Shown: piece by piece, positions 51,458 through 60,811 of the stretch
Layout: each line of letters begins with the position of its first letter
Position numbering within the stretch: position 1 is the stretch's first letter
NCBI GenBank assembly: GCA_036825615.1
Contig: DAISXY010000014.1
Location: 36,359 to 100,358 of the forward strand
Source: JAICXG01 sp036825615
GTDB lineage: Bacteria > Verrucomicrobiota > Verrucomicrobiia > Chthoniobacterales > UBA10450
Reading direction: 5' to 3'
DNA length: 64,000 nucleotides
Made by a program: the position numbers and the translations under genes
The notes under the pieces: model-generated
The model's input: only the letters and a program-made list of their open reading frames with translations
What the model was told of the DNA's origin: nothing
Databases searched by the model: none

Positions 51458-54400
51458 GGTTCCTCCCTTGTCATGACCTCGAGAGCGGGCTTGAAAATTG
51501 CCAGTGCGATCTCTTGAAAGTCCGGCCCAAGCGGGTCGGTCACGTTGCGAAAAGCGAGATCGAAATAGTCGTCCTCGCATTCCGGTCCTAATCCGAATTC
51601 TTGGTCGTGCGGGCGCGCCGAATCACCCCAGGCGTTGCGCGCTTTCTCCAGCGGCGAAGATCCTCCTGTTTTTGGATGAACCGTTCGCTCCGCAAAGGCA
51701 AAAGAGCTGCGAGGAAAAAAAGGCAGCGGCTCGCGCAGACCGCGCCAGTAGAGGTCGAGCAGCGCTGCGAGGAGTGTGCGCGGATCTTCCTCGGGCGCTG
51801 CGAAACGCTCGATCACCGGCTGCTTTTCCTTGGTCGCGGTGATGAGGACCGATTCGGTTGGACGGAAACAATTGAGAATCAGATGATCGATCCAGGCGCG
51901 GAGCAGATCTTTCGGTTTGCGGGTCGTGAGCCGCTGACGCAGCGCACGGCCATTGAAAAGGTTGTCCACCACGGCGGTGAGTTCGAACCGGCCGATGCTG
52001 AGTTGCAACAGCTCCGGTTCGGCCCGGTTTCGCGCGTTTTCCCTGACGACTTCGGCGAAAAGATGCGCGTTGGCCGCGAGTTCGCGCAAGTGCGATTCGC
52101 CCGCCCGGCCCGGCGGCAGCACCCCGGTCGCGCGCGCCACGGCAAACAAGGGTTCGAATTCCTCTTCAGCCAGGGCGCGCTTCAGGAAATCCTGTTCCAA
52201 GGCATATTTGTCGAGTCCACCCGGTTCCAGGGGCTCCGCGTCCTCGAGAAGCGAATCAAGCCGGGGAATCTTCAGGCCGAGACGCTCGTGGATGAGAAAC
52301 TTCGACGGGTTGCCGAAAAAGGAGAGGAGCCTGGCATTGTCCAGTTGCTGCCACTCCACTTCCGGCTCCGCAATCTTCTCGGGGATGAACGGCGCCGGCA
52401 CGGTTCGCTCTTCGGCCGCGGTTCCGCTCGCCTGGCAGTTCTCTTTCGAGTAACTGAAAAGCCCCTCCGTGCCGGTGAAATACTTCGGGCTGAAGGGCTG
52501 AAGCGGGTGGGTTGTCACGCTCGCCCCGCTGTAATCGAGCAACTCGCTCACGAGCACACTCGGCGGCAGGGCCTTGTTGTCGCGGATCGATTGCCCGACG
52601 TAGCTGATGTAAAAAACGTCGCGCGCGGAGAGGAGTGCTTCGAGGAAAAGGAAGCGATCGTCGTCGCGCGTCGTGCGATCGCCCGGCTGCCGATGTTGCG
52701 CGACCAGGTCGAAGGCGGGCGGACGATCGTGCCTCGGGTAGGCGGTGTCGTTCATCCCGACGAGACAAACGACGCGGAATGGCACCGCCCGCATCGGTTT
52801 AAGCGCGCAAAAGGTGACGCGACCGACAAGAAAGCCGGAGCCGCTTTCCGTCCGCGCGAGCGCCTGCTCGAGATGAGCGAGAACGACATCGAGCGGGACC
52901 GCTTCGGCAAAGCCGGAAAGCTCGGCGATTTCGCCTAACGAATCGAGCGCAAACCGCAACTGGCGCAGCTCCGGTTCGCGCTCGTCGTCGGCCGGGAAGA
53001 AGCGCAGGCTGATATCGCGCAGCGTGTCCTGCCACTCGATGAGGGAGCGCGGCTGTTCCAGGTCGCGTGCCGTTCGGAAGAGCGCCTCGGCGAATTCGAC
53101 AAAATGGCCGAGCGTTTCGGCAAGGCTCCCCTCGACGTCGTCATAGGCGAGAATGCCTTTGAACAATCTGCTGTTCTGCGCGGGCGCGGCATACCCGAGG
53201 AGCAACCGGTCGAGCCCGGCGCGCCAGCTGTTCTCGCCAAACTCTGGCAGCCCGAGCGCGGCGCGATGGGCCGCGTCGATCCCCCAGCGGATCCCGGTTT
53301 TCTCGATCCAGGTGCGGATGATCTCGAGGTCGCGCTCGGCCAGTTCGAAGCGGCGTTGCAGCGCATTCGACTCGAGGATGCTCACGACCTCGCTCGCCGT
53401 GAACCGGCTACCGGCAATTTCGAGAATGCGGAGAAAGGTGTCGATCACGCCGCTCTCGGCGCGCGCCCCGCGATCCGCGACGCTGAATGGAATTTTCAGG
53501 TCCTTCGGGGCGGTGTCGAAAACCGCCTCAATCAGTGGCGAGTAGACGCTGATGTCCGGCGCCATCACCACGATATCGTGCGGCTTGAGGCCGGGAAATT
53601 TTTCGAAGAGCGCGAGCAACTGATCGTGCAGCACTTCCATCTCGCGCATCGGGCCGTGACAGGAATGGAACTGGAGAGAGCCATCCTCCGGCGGGCCGAT
53701 CGCCGATGTGGAGCCGGCCCGCCCCCGGGCCGCAGGAGTTTTCGCACTGCGATCGTGCAGCTCGAAGATATCGCGCTGGATTCGGCCGAGGGTTTTCGTG
53801 TCGTCCGGCGGCAGGAAATACTCGTGCTCCCGCGCCGGATTCAGTTCCGTGACTTTGTCGAGAAACTCGCGCCCGAGTTTGCCTAACGACGCCAGAAGCG
53901 GATGACCCCGTTCGAATCGTAGATCAAGCTGCGCACTGTCGCGCACCTTGCGCCGCACACGCGCTTCTTCGCGTTCCGAGCGAATATCAACCCACCAGTC
54001 CGGAGTCGGGCGCATCACAAAGAGGTGCACCGCGGTCCGCTCCGTCAGCTCTTCCAAGAACTGGAGATAGAACGGCGGCAGAGTCGAGATTCCAAAAAGC
54101 GAAACCCGCGCCGGCAGGCACGCCTTGCCACTGCGTAAAACGGCTTTGAATTTCTCCGCCAGCGCGGGCGGATGCAAACCCGGAGCCGCCTCGAGCAACT
54201 TTCGCCAGAGCACCGCCTGCCAGTCGGATGCGGCGGCCCCGCTTTCCCAGTCGAGAATCATGAGCGGGCGAAAAGCGAGATAGCGATCGAACGCGCCCGC
54301 AATTCTCTCCGCCAGCTGAAACCGGCGGAGCGCCGGGCGCGACCTCTCGAGGTAACGGCGCAGCGGTGTGAACTCTTTCCGCCTAACGAGATCCGGGAGG

Positions 54401-54717
54401 AGCGCCATGATTCGCCAGGTCAGATTTTCGCGCGCGTAGAAACGGCTCTTCGCCTCGTCCGGGAAGACTTCATTCATCAGCTCGCCGACGAAGCGCTGCG
54501 GAAAGAGAAAGGAAATATTGGCGCAGATGCCCTCACGGGAGGCAAGCTGCTGCCTCAGCCAGCGCTCCATCCCGAGGCTCTGGATGACGATTCGTTCCTT
54601 CGTTAGCGGATTGGCCAGTGGGGTCCGGATCAGCTCCGCGAGGGCAGCGGCCAGCTCCTCCAGCCGGTTGCCGACGTAAAGATGAAGACCGCGTTTCTCG
54701 CTCACGGTCGCCACCAT
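51454..54717 (-). CDS. recC: Exodeoxyribonuclease V gamma subunit
   Basis: 1087 residues, close to E. coli RecC (1122). Typical blocks are LHLYVGNRLEELAAALAEL, IVIQSLGMERWLRQQLA, ANISFLFPQRFV, SLFGISTLPPFYLQFLEEL, and FHSCHGPMREMEVLHDQLLALFE. RecC is the dead-helicase scaffold that reads Chi in E. coli, so in this organism it should recognise its own Chi octamer. The start at 54717 is the Met just before the first conserved strand; the frame extends to 54789. It is the first gene of recC-recB-recD. Two dispersed 9-mers within it read SLG and one reads VRR. Confidence 0.95.
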   Translation of the reverse strand: MVATVSEKRGLHLYVGNRLEELAAALAELIRTPLANPLTKERIVIQSLGMERWLRQQLASREGICANISFLFPQRFVGELMNEVFPDEAKSRFYARENLTWRIMALLPDLVRRKEFTPLRRYLERSRPALRRFQLAERIAGAFDRYLAFRPLMILDWESGAAASDWQAVLWRKLLEAAPGLHPPALAEKFKAVLRSGKACLPARVSLFGISTLPPFYLQFLEELTERTAVHLFVMRPTPDWWVDIRSEREEARVRRKVRDSAQLDLRFERGHPLLASLGKLGREFLDKVTELNPAREHEYFLPPDDTKTLGRIQRDIFELHDRSAKTPAARGRAGSTSAIGPPEDGSLQFHSCHGPMREMEVLHDQLLALFEKFPGLKPHDIVVMAPDISVYSPLIEAVFDTAPKDLKIPFSVADRGARAESGVIDTFLRILEIAGSRFTASEVVSILESNALQRRFELAERDLEIIRTWIEKTGIRWGIDAAHRAALGLPEFGENSWRAGLDRLLLGYAAPAQNSRLFKGILAYDDVEGSLAETLGHFVEFAEALFRTARDLEQPRSLIEWQDTLRDISLRFFPADDEREPELRQLRFALDSLGEIAELSGFAEAVPLDVVLAHLEQALARTESGSGFLVGRVTFCALKPMRAVPFRVVCLVGMNDTAYPRHDRPPAFDLVAQHRQPGDRTTRDDDRFLFLEALLSARDVFYISYVGQSIRDNKALPPSVLVSELLDYSGASVTTHPLQPFSPKYFTGTEGLFSYSKENCQASGTAAEERTVPAPFIPEKIAEPEVEWQQLDNARLLSFFGNPSKFLIHERLGLKIPRLDSLLEDAEPLEPGGLDKYALEQDFLKRALAEEEFEPLFAVARATGVLPPGRAGESHLRELAANAHLFAEVVRENARNRAEPELLQLSIGRFELTAVVDNLFNGRALRQRLTTRKPKDLLRAWIDHLILNCFRPTESVLITATKEKQPVIERFAAPEEDPRTLLAALLDLYWRGLREPLPFFPRSSFAFAERTVHPKTGGSSPLEKARNAWGDSARPHDQEFGLGPECEDDYFDLAFRNVTDPLGPDFQEIALAIFKPALEVMTREEP

Positions 54718-54882
54718 ATCACAGCGGGACAGACAACGGCTGTCCGAGAGAAGAAGGAAGGGCCGCCGACAATGCCCTCGCAATGACATCAGCGACTGCC
54801 GACAGGTTATTTGGCTCGAAGGATTTCGGCGACCAGAGACATGCCGCCTTTTGGCCTAACCTTCATAGCACCGCGATCGGCG

Positions 54883-54975
54883 TTGAAGCTCAATCCACTT
54901 GGGACGAGCTGCGAGGCGATCCGAGATTCTCAAGAGTCATCGCAGAAGCGGCCAAGCCGATCGAATTATCGACAG
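54883..54975 (+). pseudogene. Frameshifted 3' relic of a third zinc-ribbon kinase-TPR gene
   Basis: One frame reads LKLNP (54883-54897), and after the loss of one base another continues WDELRGDPRFSRVI and AEAAKPIELS. This matches the C-terminal end of both kinases (LKLNPVWDELRGDPRF ... KPISL at 38978). Nothing of the kinase or membrane parts remains upstream. It shows that a third cassette or kinase once stood here. Confidence 0.7.
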
Positions 54976-55109
54976 GTTGTTGCGCAGCCACCTTTTCTCA
55001 CTCTCCGCAGACAACTGGAGAATGCAGTGGGTTCATCTGCGTGAATCTGCGTGACCTGTAACTTCACCCCGGTTGGCGCGGTGTCGGCGTTAACGCCTCC
55101 GGCTGCAAC

Positions 55110-55961
55110 TCAACCGAAACGGCCGGTGATGTAATCTTCGGTCTGGCGCTGGCGCGGCCGGTTGAAGAGCTGGGCGGTATCGCCAAACTCGATCAGTTCG
55201 CCGACATAGAAGAAGGCAGTCTTATCGGAGACGCGGCTCGCCTGCTGCATGTTGTGAGTGACAATGACGATGGTGTATTTGTCGCGCAGCTCGCGGATGA
55301 GTTCCTCGATCTTGGCGGTCGCGATCGGATCAAGCGCGGAACAGGGTTCATCCATGAGCAGCACCTCGGGCTCGACCGCGAGGGCGCGCGCGATGCAAAG
55401 ACGCTGTTGCTGCCCGCCGGAGATGCTCATGCCCGGCTTCTTCAGGTCATGTTTTACTTCGTCCCAGAGCGCGGCCATGCGAAGTGATCGCTCGAGGCGC
55501 TCGTAGAGGATGCGGCGGTCGCGCACGCCATTAAGGCGGAGGCCGACAAGGACGTTGTCTTCAATCGACATCGTCGGGAATGGGTTGGATTTTTGGAAAA
55601 CCATCCCGACCCGCCGCCGGACGACCGCGGGATCGACCCCGGGCCCGTAGAGATCTTCGCCGTAAAAACGGATGTCGCCTTCCACCCGGGTGCGCGGGAC
55701 CAGCTCGTGCATGCGATTGAGGCAGCGGAGGAAGGTTGATTTGCCGCAGCCGCTCGGGCCGATGATGGCGGTGATAGCTTTGGCAGGAATATCGATCGAG
55801 ACGTTTCTGATCGCCTGCTTTTCGCCATACCAGATCGACAGGTCCTTGACCTCGAATGCGGTAGCGGAGCCTTCTCGCGCCTCGGCTTCGGCGACAGAGC
55901 TGGCAGTGATGGCGCCGGCCGAAGAGGTGGATTCCGGAAAAGGCATGATCTTTACATCCAT
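55110..55961 (-). CDS. pstB: Phosphate ABC transporter ATP-binding protein
   Basis: 283 residues. Walker A GPSGCGKS is at 68-75, the signature SGGQQQR and Walker B LLMDEPCSALDP follow, and the switch His sits in IVTHNMQQASR, the form special to PstB. About 30 extra residues at the N terminus are of low complexity. It powers high-affinity phosphate import with PstCA and PstS. It lies 3 bases after pstA. No phoU follows within the window. Confidence 0.96.
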   Translation of the reverse strand: MDVKIMPFPESTSSAGAITASSVAEAEAREGSATAFEVKDLSIWYGEKQAIRNVSIDIPAKAITAIIGPSGCGKSTFLRCLNRMHELVPRTRVEGDIRFYGEDLYGPGVDPAVVRRRVGMVFQKSNPFPTMSIEDNVLVGLRLNGVRDRRILYERLERSLRMAALWDEVKHDLKKPGMSISGGQQQRLCIARALAVEPEVLLMDEPCSALDPIATAKIEELIRELRDKYTIVIVTHNMQQASRVSDKTAFFYVGELIEFGDTAQLFNRPRQRQTEDYITGRFG

Positions 55962-55964
55962 AGA

Positions 55965-56837
55965 TTAGAGGACACGCGCGTTTCGTTCGCGAGTCAAAAA
56001 CCGCACGAGCACGTTAATAAGGAAGATTCCCAGGACGAGGATGAGGGCGCCGGCCCAGGCTTGGCGGTGCCAGTCGTCGTAAGGCGAAATGGCATAGGCA
56101 AAAATTTGCAGGGGGAGGGCGGCGATCGGCTCGGCGAGGCTGTGATTCCAGAAGCGATTGCCGAAGGCGGTGAAAAGCAGCGGCGCGGTCTCGCCGGCGA
56201 TGCGGGCGAGAGCGAGGAGGATACCGGTGATGATGCCTTTGGAGGCGGTCTTCATCACGATGTGGACGATCGTTTTCCAGCGAGCGATCCCGAGGGCGAG
56301 GGAGGCTTCGCGGTAGCCGTTTGGCACAAGGAGGAGCACCTCCTCGGTCGTGCGCATAATGAGAGGAACCATCATGAAACCGAGCGCCAGTCCGCCGGCG
56401 TAAGCGGAGAAGCTTTTGAATTGGAGCACGACCAGGCCGTAAACCACCACGCCCCAGGTGATGGAAGGCACGCCATTCAAAACATCGGCGATAAATCGCA
56501 ATACCCAGTTCACCCGCGCGGAGCCATACTCGGCCAGATAAACGCCGCCGAAGACGCCGACCGGAACGCCGATGATCGAGGCGAGCGCGAGCAGCTCGAG
56601 CGTGCCGACAATGGCGTTCGCCATCCCGCCGCCCTTCTCACCAACCGGTGCGGGGAGATGGGTGAGGAATTCCCAGTTCAACGACCCGGCGCCCTTGATC
56701 AGGAGATAGAAGAAAACGAGCGCGAGCGGCGCGATCACGAGCAACGCCGAGGCAAAGGAGATCACGGAGGCAAGCGCGCTCTTGAACTTGCGCCAGGAAT
56801 GGCGGTTAGCGCTTGTCACGGCGCTTTCGTCTTTCAT
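55965..56837 (-). CDS. pstA: Phosphate ABC transporter permease
   Basis: 290 residues with six membrane helices. The permease coupling block is EVLLLVPNGYREASLALGIARWKTIVHIVMKTASKGIITG, the EAA-type loop that docks PstB. The start overlaps the pstC stop (ATGA), so translation is coupled. Confidence 0.94.
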   Translation of the reverse strand: MKDESAVTSANRHSWRKFKSALASVISFASALLVIAPLALVFFYLLIKGAGSLNWEFLTHLPAPVGEKGGGMANAIVGTLELLALASIIGVPVGVFGGVYLAEYGSARVNWVLRFIADVLNGVPSITWGVVVYGLVVLQFKSFSAYAGGLALGFMMVPLIMRTTEEVLLLVPNGYREASLALGIARWKTIVHIVMKTASKGIITGILLALARIAGETAPLLFTAFGNRFWNHSLAEPIAALPLQIFAYAISPYDDWHRQAWAGALILVLGIFLINVLVRFLTRERNARVL

Positions 56838-57820
56838 TGGACTGCCCTTGTGACCTGTTTGTTACCCATGGTCTTGAGAAGCAACTGGGCGAGAAGATTG
56901 GCAACAATTGTGATCCCAAAGAGGACGAGCGCGATCTCAAAAAGCGCCTGGAGATAGAGGTCGCTGGTGGCTTCGGTGAATTCATTCGCGATCACGCTGG
57001 CGAGGGTGTAGCCCGGTTTGAGGAGAGAGAGCACGATCTGAGGCGTGTTGCCGATCACCATTGTGACCGCCATGGTTTCGCCGAGGGCGCGGCCGAGACC
57101 GAGAATGACGGCGCCAAAGAGCCCTTTGCGTGCGTAGCTGAGAACGGCAATGCGTGTCACTTCCCAGCGCGTCGCGCCGAGGGCGTAAGCGGCTTCACGT
57201 TGCAGATTCGGCACGCTCCGCAGGATCTCGCGCGAAACCGAAGTAATGATTGGCAGGATCATAATCGCAATGATGATCCCGCCCGCGAGCATGCTCACGC
57301 CGTAGATCGGTCCGGTGAACAACCCGGTCCAGCCGAAGTATTTCTTCAGGAAGGGAAAAGGATAATCCCGCAGGAAGGGAATCATGACGAAAATGCCCCA
57401 AAGCCCCAGGATCACGCTCGGGATCGCGGCCAGCATTTCAACCAGCGAGATGATCGGCTGCCGAATCCAGAGCGGCGCTAACTCCGTGAGATAGACGGCG
57501 GTCGCAATACTTAGCGGGACGGCGATGATAAGCGCAATCAGCGAGGAGACAATCGTCCCGTAAATGAAGGGCGCGGCCCCGAATTGCTCGGCAACCGGAT
57601 CCCAGGTCGTGCTCGTGAGAAAGCTCCAGCCGAACTTCTGGATCGCGAGCATTGAATCGCGCGAAAGTTGCCATCCGACCAGAACAACCAGCAGCACGAC
57701 GCCTCCGGCCATCGCCATCGCGAGCCACTCGAAAGCTTTGTCTCCGAGGCGCGAGGGCGGCGCCATTTCGACTGCGCCGGAGGATTCTGCTTCGCCGGGC
57801 AATGGAGCAACCAAAGGCAT
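56834..57820 (-). CDS. pstC: Phosphate ABC transporter permease
   Basis: 328 residues, six membrane helices, an EAA-type loop (LRSVPNLQREAAYALGATRWEVTRIAVLSYARKGLFGAVILGLGRALGETMA) and the early LTSTTWDPVAEQFGAAPFIYGT block of PstC proteins. It pairs with PstA in the membrane. The gap of 70 bases to pstS is short, so all four pst genes likely share one message. Confidence 0.95.
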   Translation of the reverse strand: MPLVAPLPGEAESSGAVEMAPPSRLGDKAFEWLAMAMAGGVVLLVVLVGWQLSRDSMLAIQKFGWSFLTSTTWDPVAEQFGAAPFIYGTIVSSLIALIIAVPLSIATAVYLTELAPLWIRQPIISLVEMLAAIPSVILGLWGIFVMIPFLRDYPFPFLKKYFGWTGLFTGPIYGVSMLAGGIIIAIMILPIITSVSREILRSVPNLQREAAYALGATRWEVTRIAVLSYARKGLFGAVILGLGRALGETMAVTMVIGNTPQIVLSLLKPGYTLASVIANEFTEATSDLYLQALFEIALVLFGITIVANLLAQLLLKTMGNKQVTRAVQ

Positions 57821-57890
57821 AGGAACCGTCGGCGGAAAGGTTCAGATCACCGCCGCTCCTCGCGGCGCGCAACCAACACTTGTTTCGGCC

Positions 57891-58910
57891 TTAATACTTA
57901 ATCGTGTCGATCTCTTTCAAGACCCGCTGTCGCACAGTCTCCGGGAGCGGGGCGTAATCGAGATCCTTGGCCATCTTCTCGCCCTCGCTCTCAGCCCATT
58001 TCAGGAACTGCACGAGCTTCTCGCCTTTGGCATGGTCTTTCTGCTGTTGGTAAACCAGCAGCCAGGTAGCACCCGCGACCGGATAAGCATCCGCGCCCGG
58101 AGCATTGGTCATCGAGAAGCGAAAGTCATCCGGAATTTCCGCGGTCGCGAGCGCGGCGGTCACCGAATCGAGCGTCGCTTTAACGAACTTACCGGCCTGA
58201 TTCTTAACGTCCGCGTACGGCATCTTGTTTTGAATTGCGTAGATCAGCTCGACATAACCGATCGAGTTTGGAGTTTGCTTTACCTGGCCGGAAACCCCTT
58301 CGTTGCCTTTGCCGCCCAGACCGGTCGGCCAGCTCACCGCGGTATTAGTGCCCACCTTCTGTTTCCATTCCGGACTTACTTTACTCAGGTAATCGGTAAA
58401 GATATAAGTCGTGCCGCTGCCATCGGAGCGATGAACGACCACGATATCCTGGTCCGGCAACTGCACTCCCGGATTCATTGCGGCGACCCGCGGATCATTC
58501 CATTTCGTTACCTTCCCGAGAAAGATATCGGCAATCGCCGGACCATCGAGTCTGAGGGTCGGGCTATTGGCTAAGTTATAGGCGATAACAACCGCGCCCG
58601 CGACCGTTGGAATGTGCAGCAGTTTGCCCGGCGCCTTCGCGAGATTTTCATCGCTCATCGGGCCGTCCGAGGCGCCGAAATCGACCGTCTGGGCGAGGAT
58701 TTGCTTTTGCCCGCCGCCGGAGCCGATCGATTGATAATTGAACCGGGCCGACGGGTCGACCTTCGCATAGGCGTCAAACCACTTCGAGTAAATCGGATAT
58801 GGAAAAGTGGCGCCGGCGCCATTGATCGTCATCTGCGCGGAAGCCGTCGTCGTTAGGCCGGCGACGAGCAGCGCGCCCAGGAGTCGTGGAAAGAGAGTCT
58901 CCAAGTTCAT
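57891..58910 (-). CDS. pstS: Phosphate-binding periplasmic protein
   Basis: 339 residues with a signal peptide (LLGALLVAGLTTTASA). Phosphate-binding phrases are NGAGATFPYPIYSKWF, YQSIGSGGGQKQI, DFGASDGPMS, and VVVHRSDGSGTTYIFTDYLS. It captures phosphate in the periplasm for PstCAB. ATG 58910 and GTG 58919 are both possible starts. The signal peptide region holds a copy of the dispersed 9-mer (58850). Confidence 0.96.
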   Translation of the reverse strand: MNLETLFPRLLGALLVAGLTTTASAQMTINGAGATFPYPIYSKWFDAYAKVDPSARFNYQSIGSGGGQKQILAQTVDFGASDGPMSDENLAKAPGKLLHIPTVAGAVVIAYNLANSPTLRLDGPAIADIFLGKVTKWNDPRVAAMNPGVQLPDQDIVVVHRSDGSGTTYIFTDYLSKVSPEWKQKVGTNTAVSWPTGLGGKGNEGVSGQVKQTPNSIGYVELIYAIQNKMPYADVKNQAGKFVKATLDSVTAALATAEIPDDFRFSMTNAPGADAYPVAGATWLLVYQQQKDHAKGEKLVQFLKWAESEGEKMAKDLDYAPLPETVRQRVLKEIDTIKY

Positions 58911-58994
58911 GTCGTTCACCGTGCCGCAGCGCCTGGTGCAGGGTCAAAATGTTTAGTGTTACATTTGGGTGACGCCGAAGGCGTAGGCGTGGCA

Positions 58995-59030
58995 AAGGAA
59001 AGGCCCATCGGAGACATCCCCCGACGGGCC
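58995..59030 (-). terminator. Rho-independent terminator of the porin gene
   Basis: Read on the minus strand: a 10-bp stem with one mismatch (GGCCCGTCGG / CCGATGGGCC, 59002-59011 with 59021-59030), a 9-base loop, then the T-rich tract TTTCCTTT. It lies about 70 bases after the porin stop and before pstS, so the porin and pst units are separate. Confidence 0.75.
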
Positions 59031-59100
59031 GGATCACCTAACCTTCTACTGCCTCTCCTGGGCACGCGCTCGGAACAAACCTTGTCTAAGAGTTGTCGAG

Positions 59101-60609
59101 CTAGAACTTGAAACTCAAGTCGGCCTGAAACAGGTTATAGTCATCCACCGGGTTAATTCCGATATCCCCGACGCCACCGGTGCCGAGAGCGTGATCAATC
59201 TGCCAGCCATGGGCATAAGTGAGATTTGCGGTCACGGCATTAGAAAGAGCGTATCCTAACTGGACAAACACCCCTTCCATATTAACCCGGCTATCAAAAA
59301 CGTCGGAGTCGACGAGGTTTGGGTCGAGGGCAAACTGCTCCGCGTGCTGCCAGAACGTAGTCAGGCTGATATCTCCCTTCTTCTTCGTGCTGCCAATGCC
59401 GGCCCCAATCTGATAGGCGTACTTCTGGTCCCCCTTATCCGGGTGGCCGGCGGCACGCGCGCGTTCGTCTCCGTCGAAGTTGACCGCAAAGTCGGCGAAG
59501 ATCTTCGCCGGAATCCTGCCGATTTTGAAGCCAAACTCGGCTGGCAATTCAAAGACCAGGAGACTATTCGCGCCCGTCTGGTTCGGCGTCACCTTGTTAC
59601 CCGCCCCATCAATGAAGGTAGGATCACCGACAAAGTGTGAATTGAAGGTGTCTCCCGTACCAGTGTAATTGTAGAGAGTCGGGGCGATCTGCACATATCG
59701 GTTCTTGTCAAAGTTCAGCCGGGCGCCCACTTGCCAGCCGAGGAGATAGGCGTCGTCGTCCGGCACGCCGCTGGGCGAGGGACCAACCGGATTTTCAGGA
59801 TTGGTGTCGTCATAGACGAACTGACCGAAGTTGGCGAAAAGGTCGAGAGTCATGCCGGGTGTTGGCGGAACCTCCTTCGTTACAACCGCCTTGCCATCCT
59901 TGTCGGCAACGGTTTCGGTTCGGGCTGCGCTCCCGCCGCCGAGCTTAACCGTGTACTTGTACTGCTCAGACAATCCTTCCGGGTTAATATCCGGATCCCA
60001 CACCATTAAGGTGGTAACAAATGGGTTTGGCAACTTGCCGGCGGTCAAAGTAAGCCCTTCGAAACCTTTGTAGCCAAAGTAGGCCTGGCCGACACTTATG
60101 CCATCGCTGTTCTTCGCGAATGGTCCGGGGCCCGCCGCGGTGTCGTCGCCGAAGGTAATGTTGGTCGAGCGCGGGTTGGTGCTGGTCTCAAGCCGGATGC
60201 CGAAAAACCAGTCATCGACCAGGGTGCCTTTGAGCCCAAGACGCAGCCGATAGCGGGCGCGATTACGCTGAAAGGTGTCGCCAGGCGGATTGATTGGATC
60301 CGGAGCCGCGGTCTGACCATTGCGGATCTCATAACGGACACGGGCATCGCCGTAGAGTTCGAGTTCGGTCACTGAACTGGAGAGCTTCAGCTTTGTCTCC
60401 TCCGCCGCCGCCGCGATCGGCGCGGGCTCCGCCGTCTCCCGGACCGGCTTGTTCTTTTTCATTTCCGCGCGCACCTCGGCCGCGTCTTGTTCGGTAATGA
60501 GGTGCTTGCGCACGAGTAAGTTGAGCAGGGCATCCTCATCCGCCCGCGCTGCGCCCAAACTGAGCGTAGCGGTTAATAATCCTATCATCGCACTCTTTTT
60601 CGAAAACAT
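59101..60609 (-). CDS. Outer-membrane porin
   Basis: 502 residues with a signal peptide (MIGLLTATLSLGAARA). A short N-terminal helical segment (DALLNLLVRKHLITEQDAAEVRAEM) is the recognisable start of the putative-porin family. A long beta-barrel pattern follows, ending in Phe (ADLSFKF), the outer-membrane assembly signal. Because the pst operon follows, a phosphate-selective role is possible but unproven. AGGAGAT precedes the ATG. Confidence 0.85.
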   Translation of the reverse strand: MFSKKSAMIGLLTATLSLGAARADEDALLNLLVRKHLITEQDAAEVRAEMKKNKPVRETAEPAPIAAAAEETKLKLSSSVTELELYGDARVRYEIRNGQTAAPDPINPPGDTFQRNRARYRLRLGLKGTLVDDWFFGIRLETSTNPRSTNITFGDDTAAGPGPFAKNSDGISVGQAYFGYKGFEGLTLTAGKLPNPFVTTLMVWDPDINPEGLSEQYKYTVKLGGGSAARTETVADKDGKAVVTKEVPPTPGMTLDLFANFGQFVYDDTNPENPVGPSPSGVPDDDAYLLGWQVGARLNFDKNRYVQIAPTLYNYTGTGDTFNSHFVGDPTFIDGAGNKVTPNQTGANSLLVFELPAEFGFKIGRIPAKIFADFAVNFDGDERARAAGHPDKGDQKYAYQIGAGIGSTKKKGDISLTTFWQHAEQFALDPNLVDSDVFDSRVNMEGVFVQLGYALSNAVTANLTYAHGWQIDHALGTGGVGDIGINPVDDYNLFQADLSFKF

Positions 60610-60811
60610 TGGTATCTCCTTTTGCGCGGCCGGAGCCGCAGGTGGTTAGGTAACGTGCATCCTTGCGGTGCACGCGGTTTGGAATGGCCGAACGGGCAGA
60701 GGCTAAAAGCCGATTGTTACGGGCAGGTGGCGGGCAGGCAACACTTTCGTAAACTCGCGCAGGCCGAGCGAACCCGCCCCGCGGCGGTACCCTGCTGCTG
60801 TTGTATTTCCT

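Larger units (their letters stand above)
395..58858. repeat. Dispersed 9-mer GCCTAACGA (33 exact copies)
   Basis: Exact GCCTAACGA on the + strand starts at 595, 3248, 6548, 6959, 8840, 9656, 9770, 17125, 17857, 21566, 39716, 40608, 50951, 52933, 53881 and 54381. Its complement TCGTTAGGC starts at 395, 18903, 19219, 20336, 25817, 26435, 36306, 36921, 39950, 41569, 42764, 44674, 45592, 47248, 48564, 51322 and 58850. One-mismatch forms sit at 1028, 4946, 5105, 11195, 12141, 21793, 30343 and 39733. In genes it usually reads PND/PNE or SLG, but also VRR and LT(M/T), so more than one frame is used. Several copies are intergenic or touch stop codons. The propellers, Kelch gene, pstABC, porin, dnaK and groES have no exact copy. 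The counts were made by eye. Confidence 0.9.

Noticed and set aside
46671..52938. Several long plus-strand frames (46671-47405, 48746-49984, 50036-50956, 51601-52938)
   Set aside because: All lie opposite the well-supported recD, recB and recC genes and have no family resemblance; GC-rich codon bias leaves such frames open.
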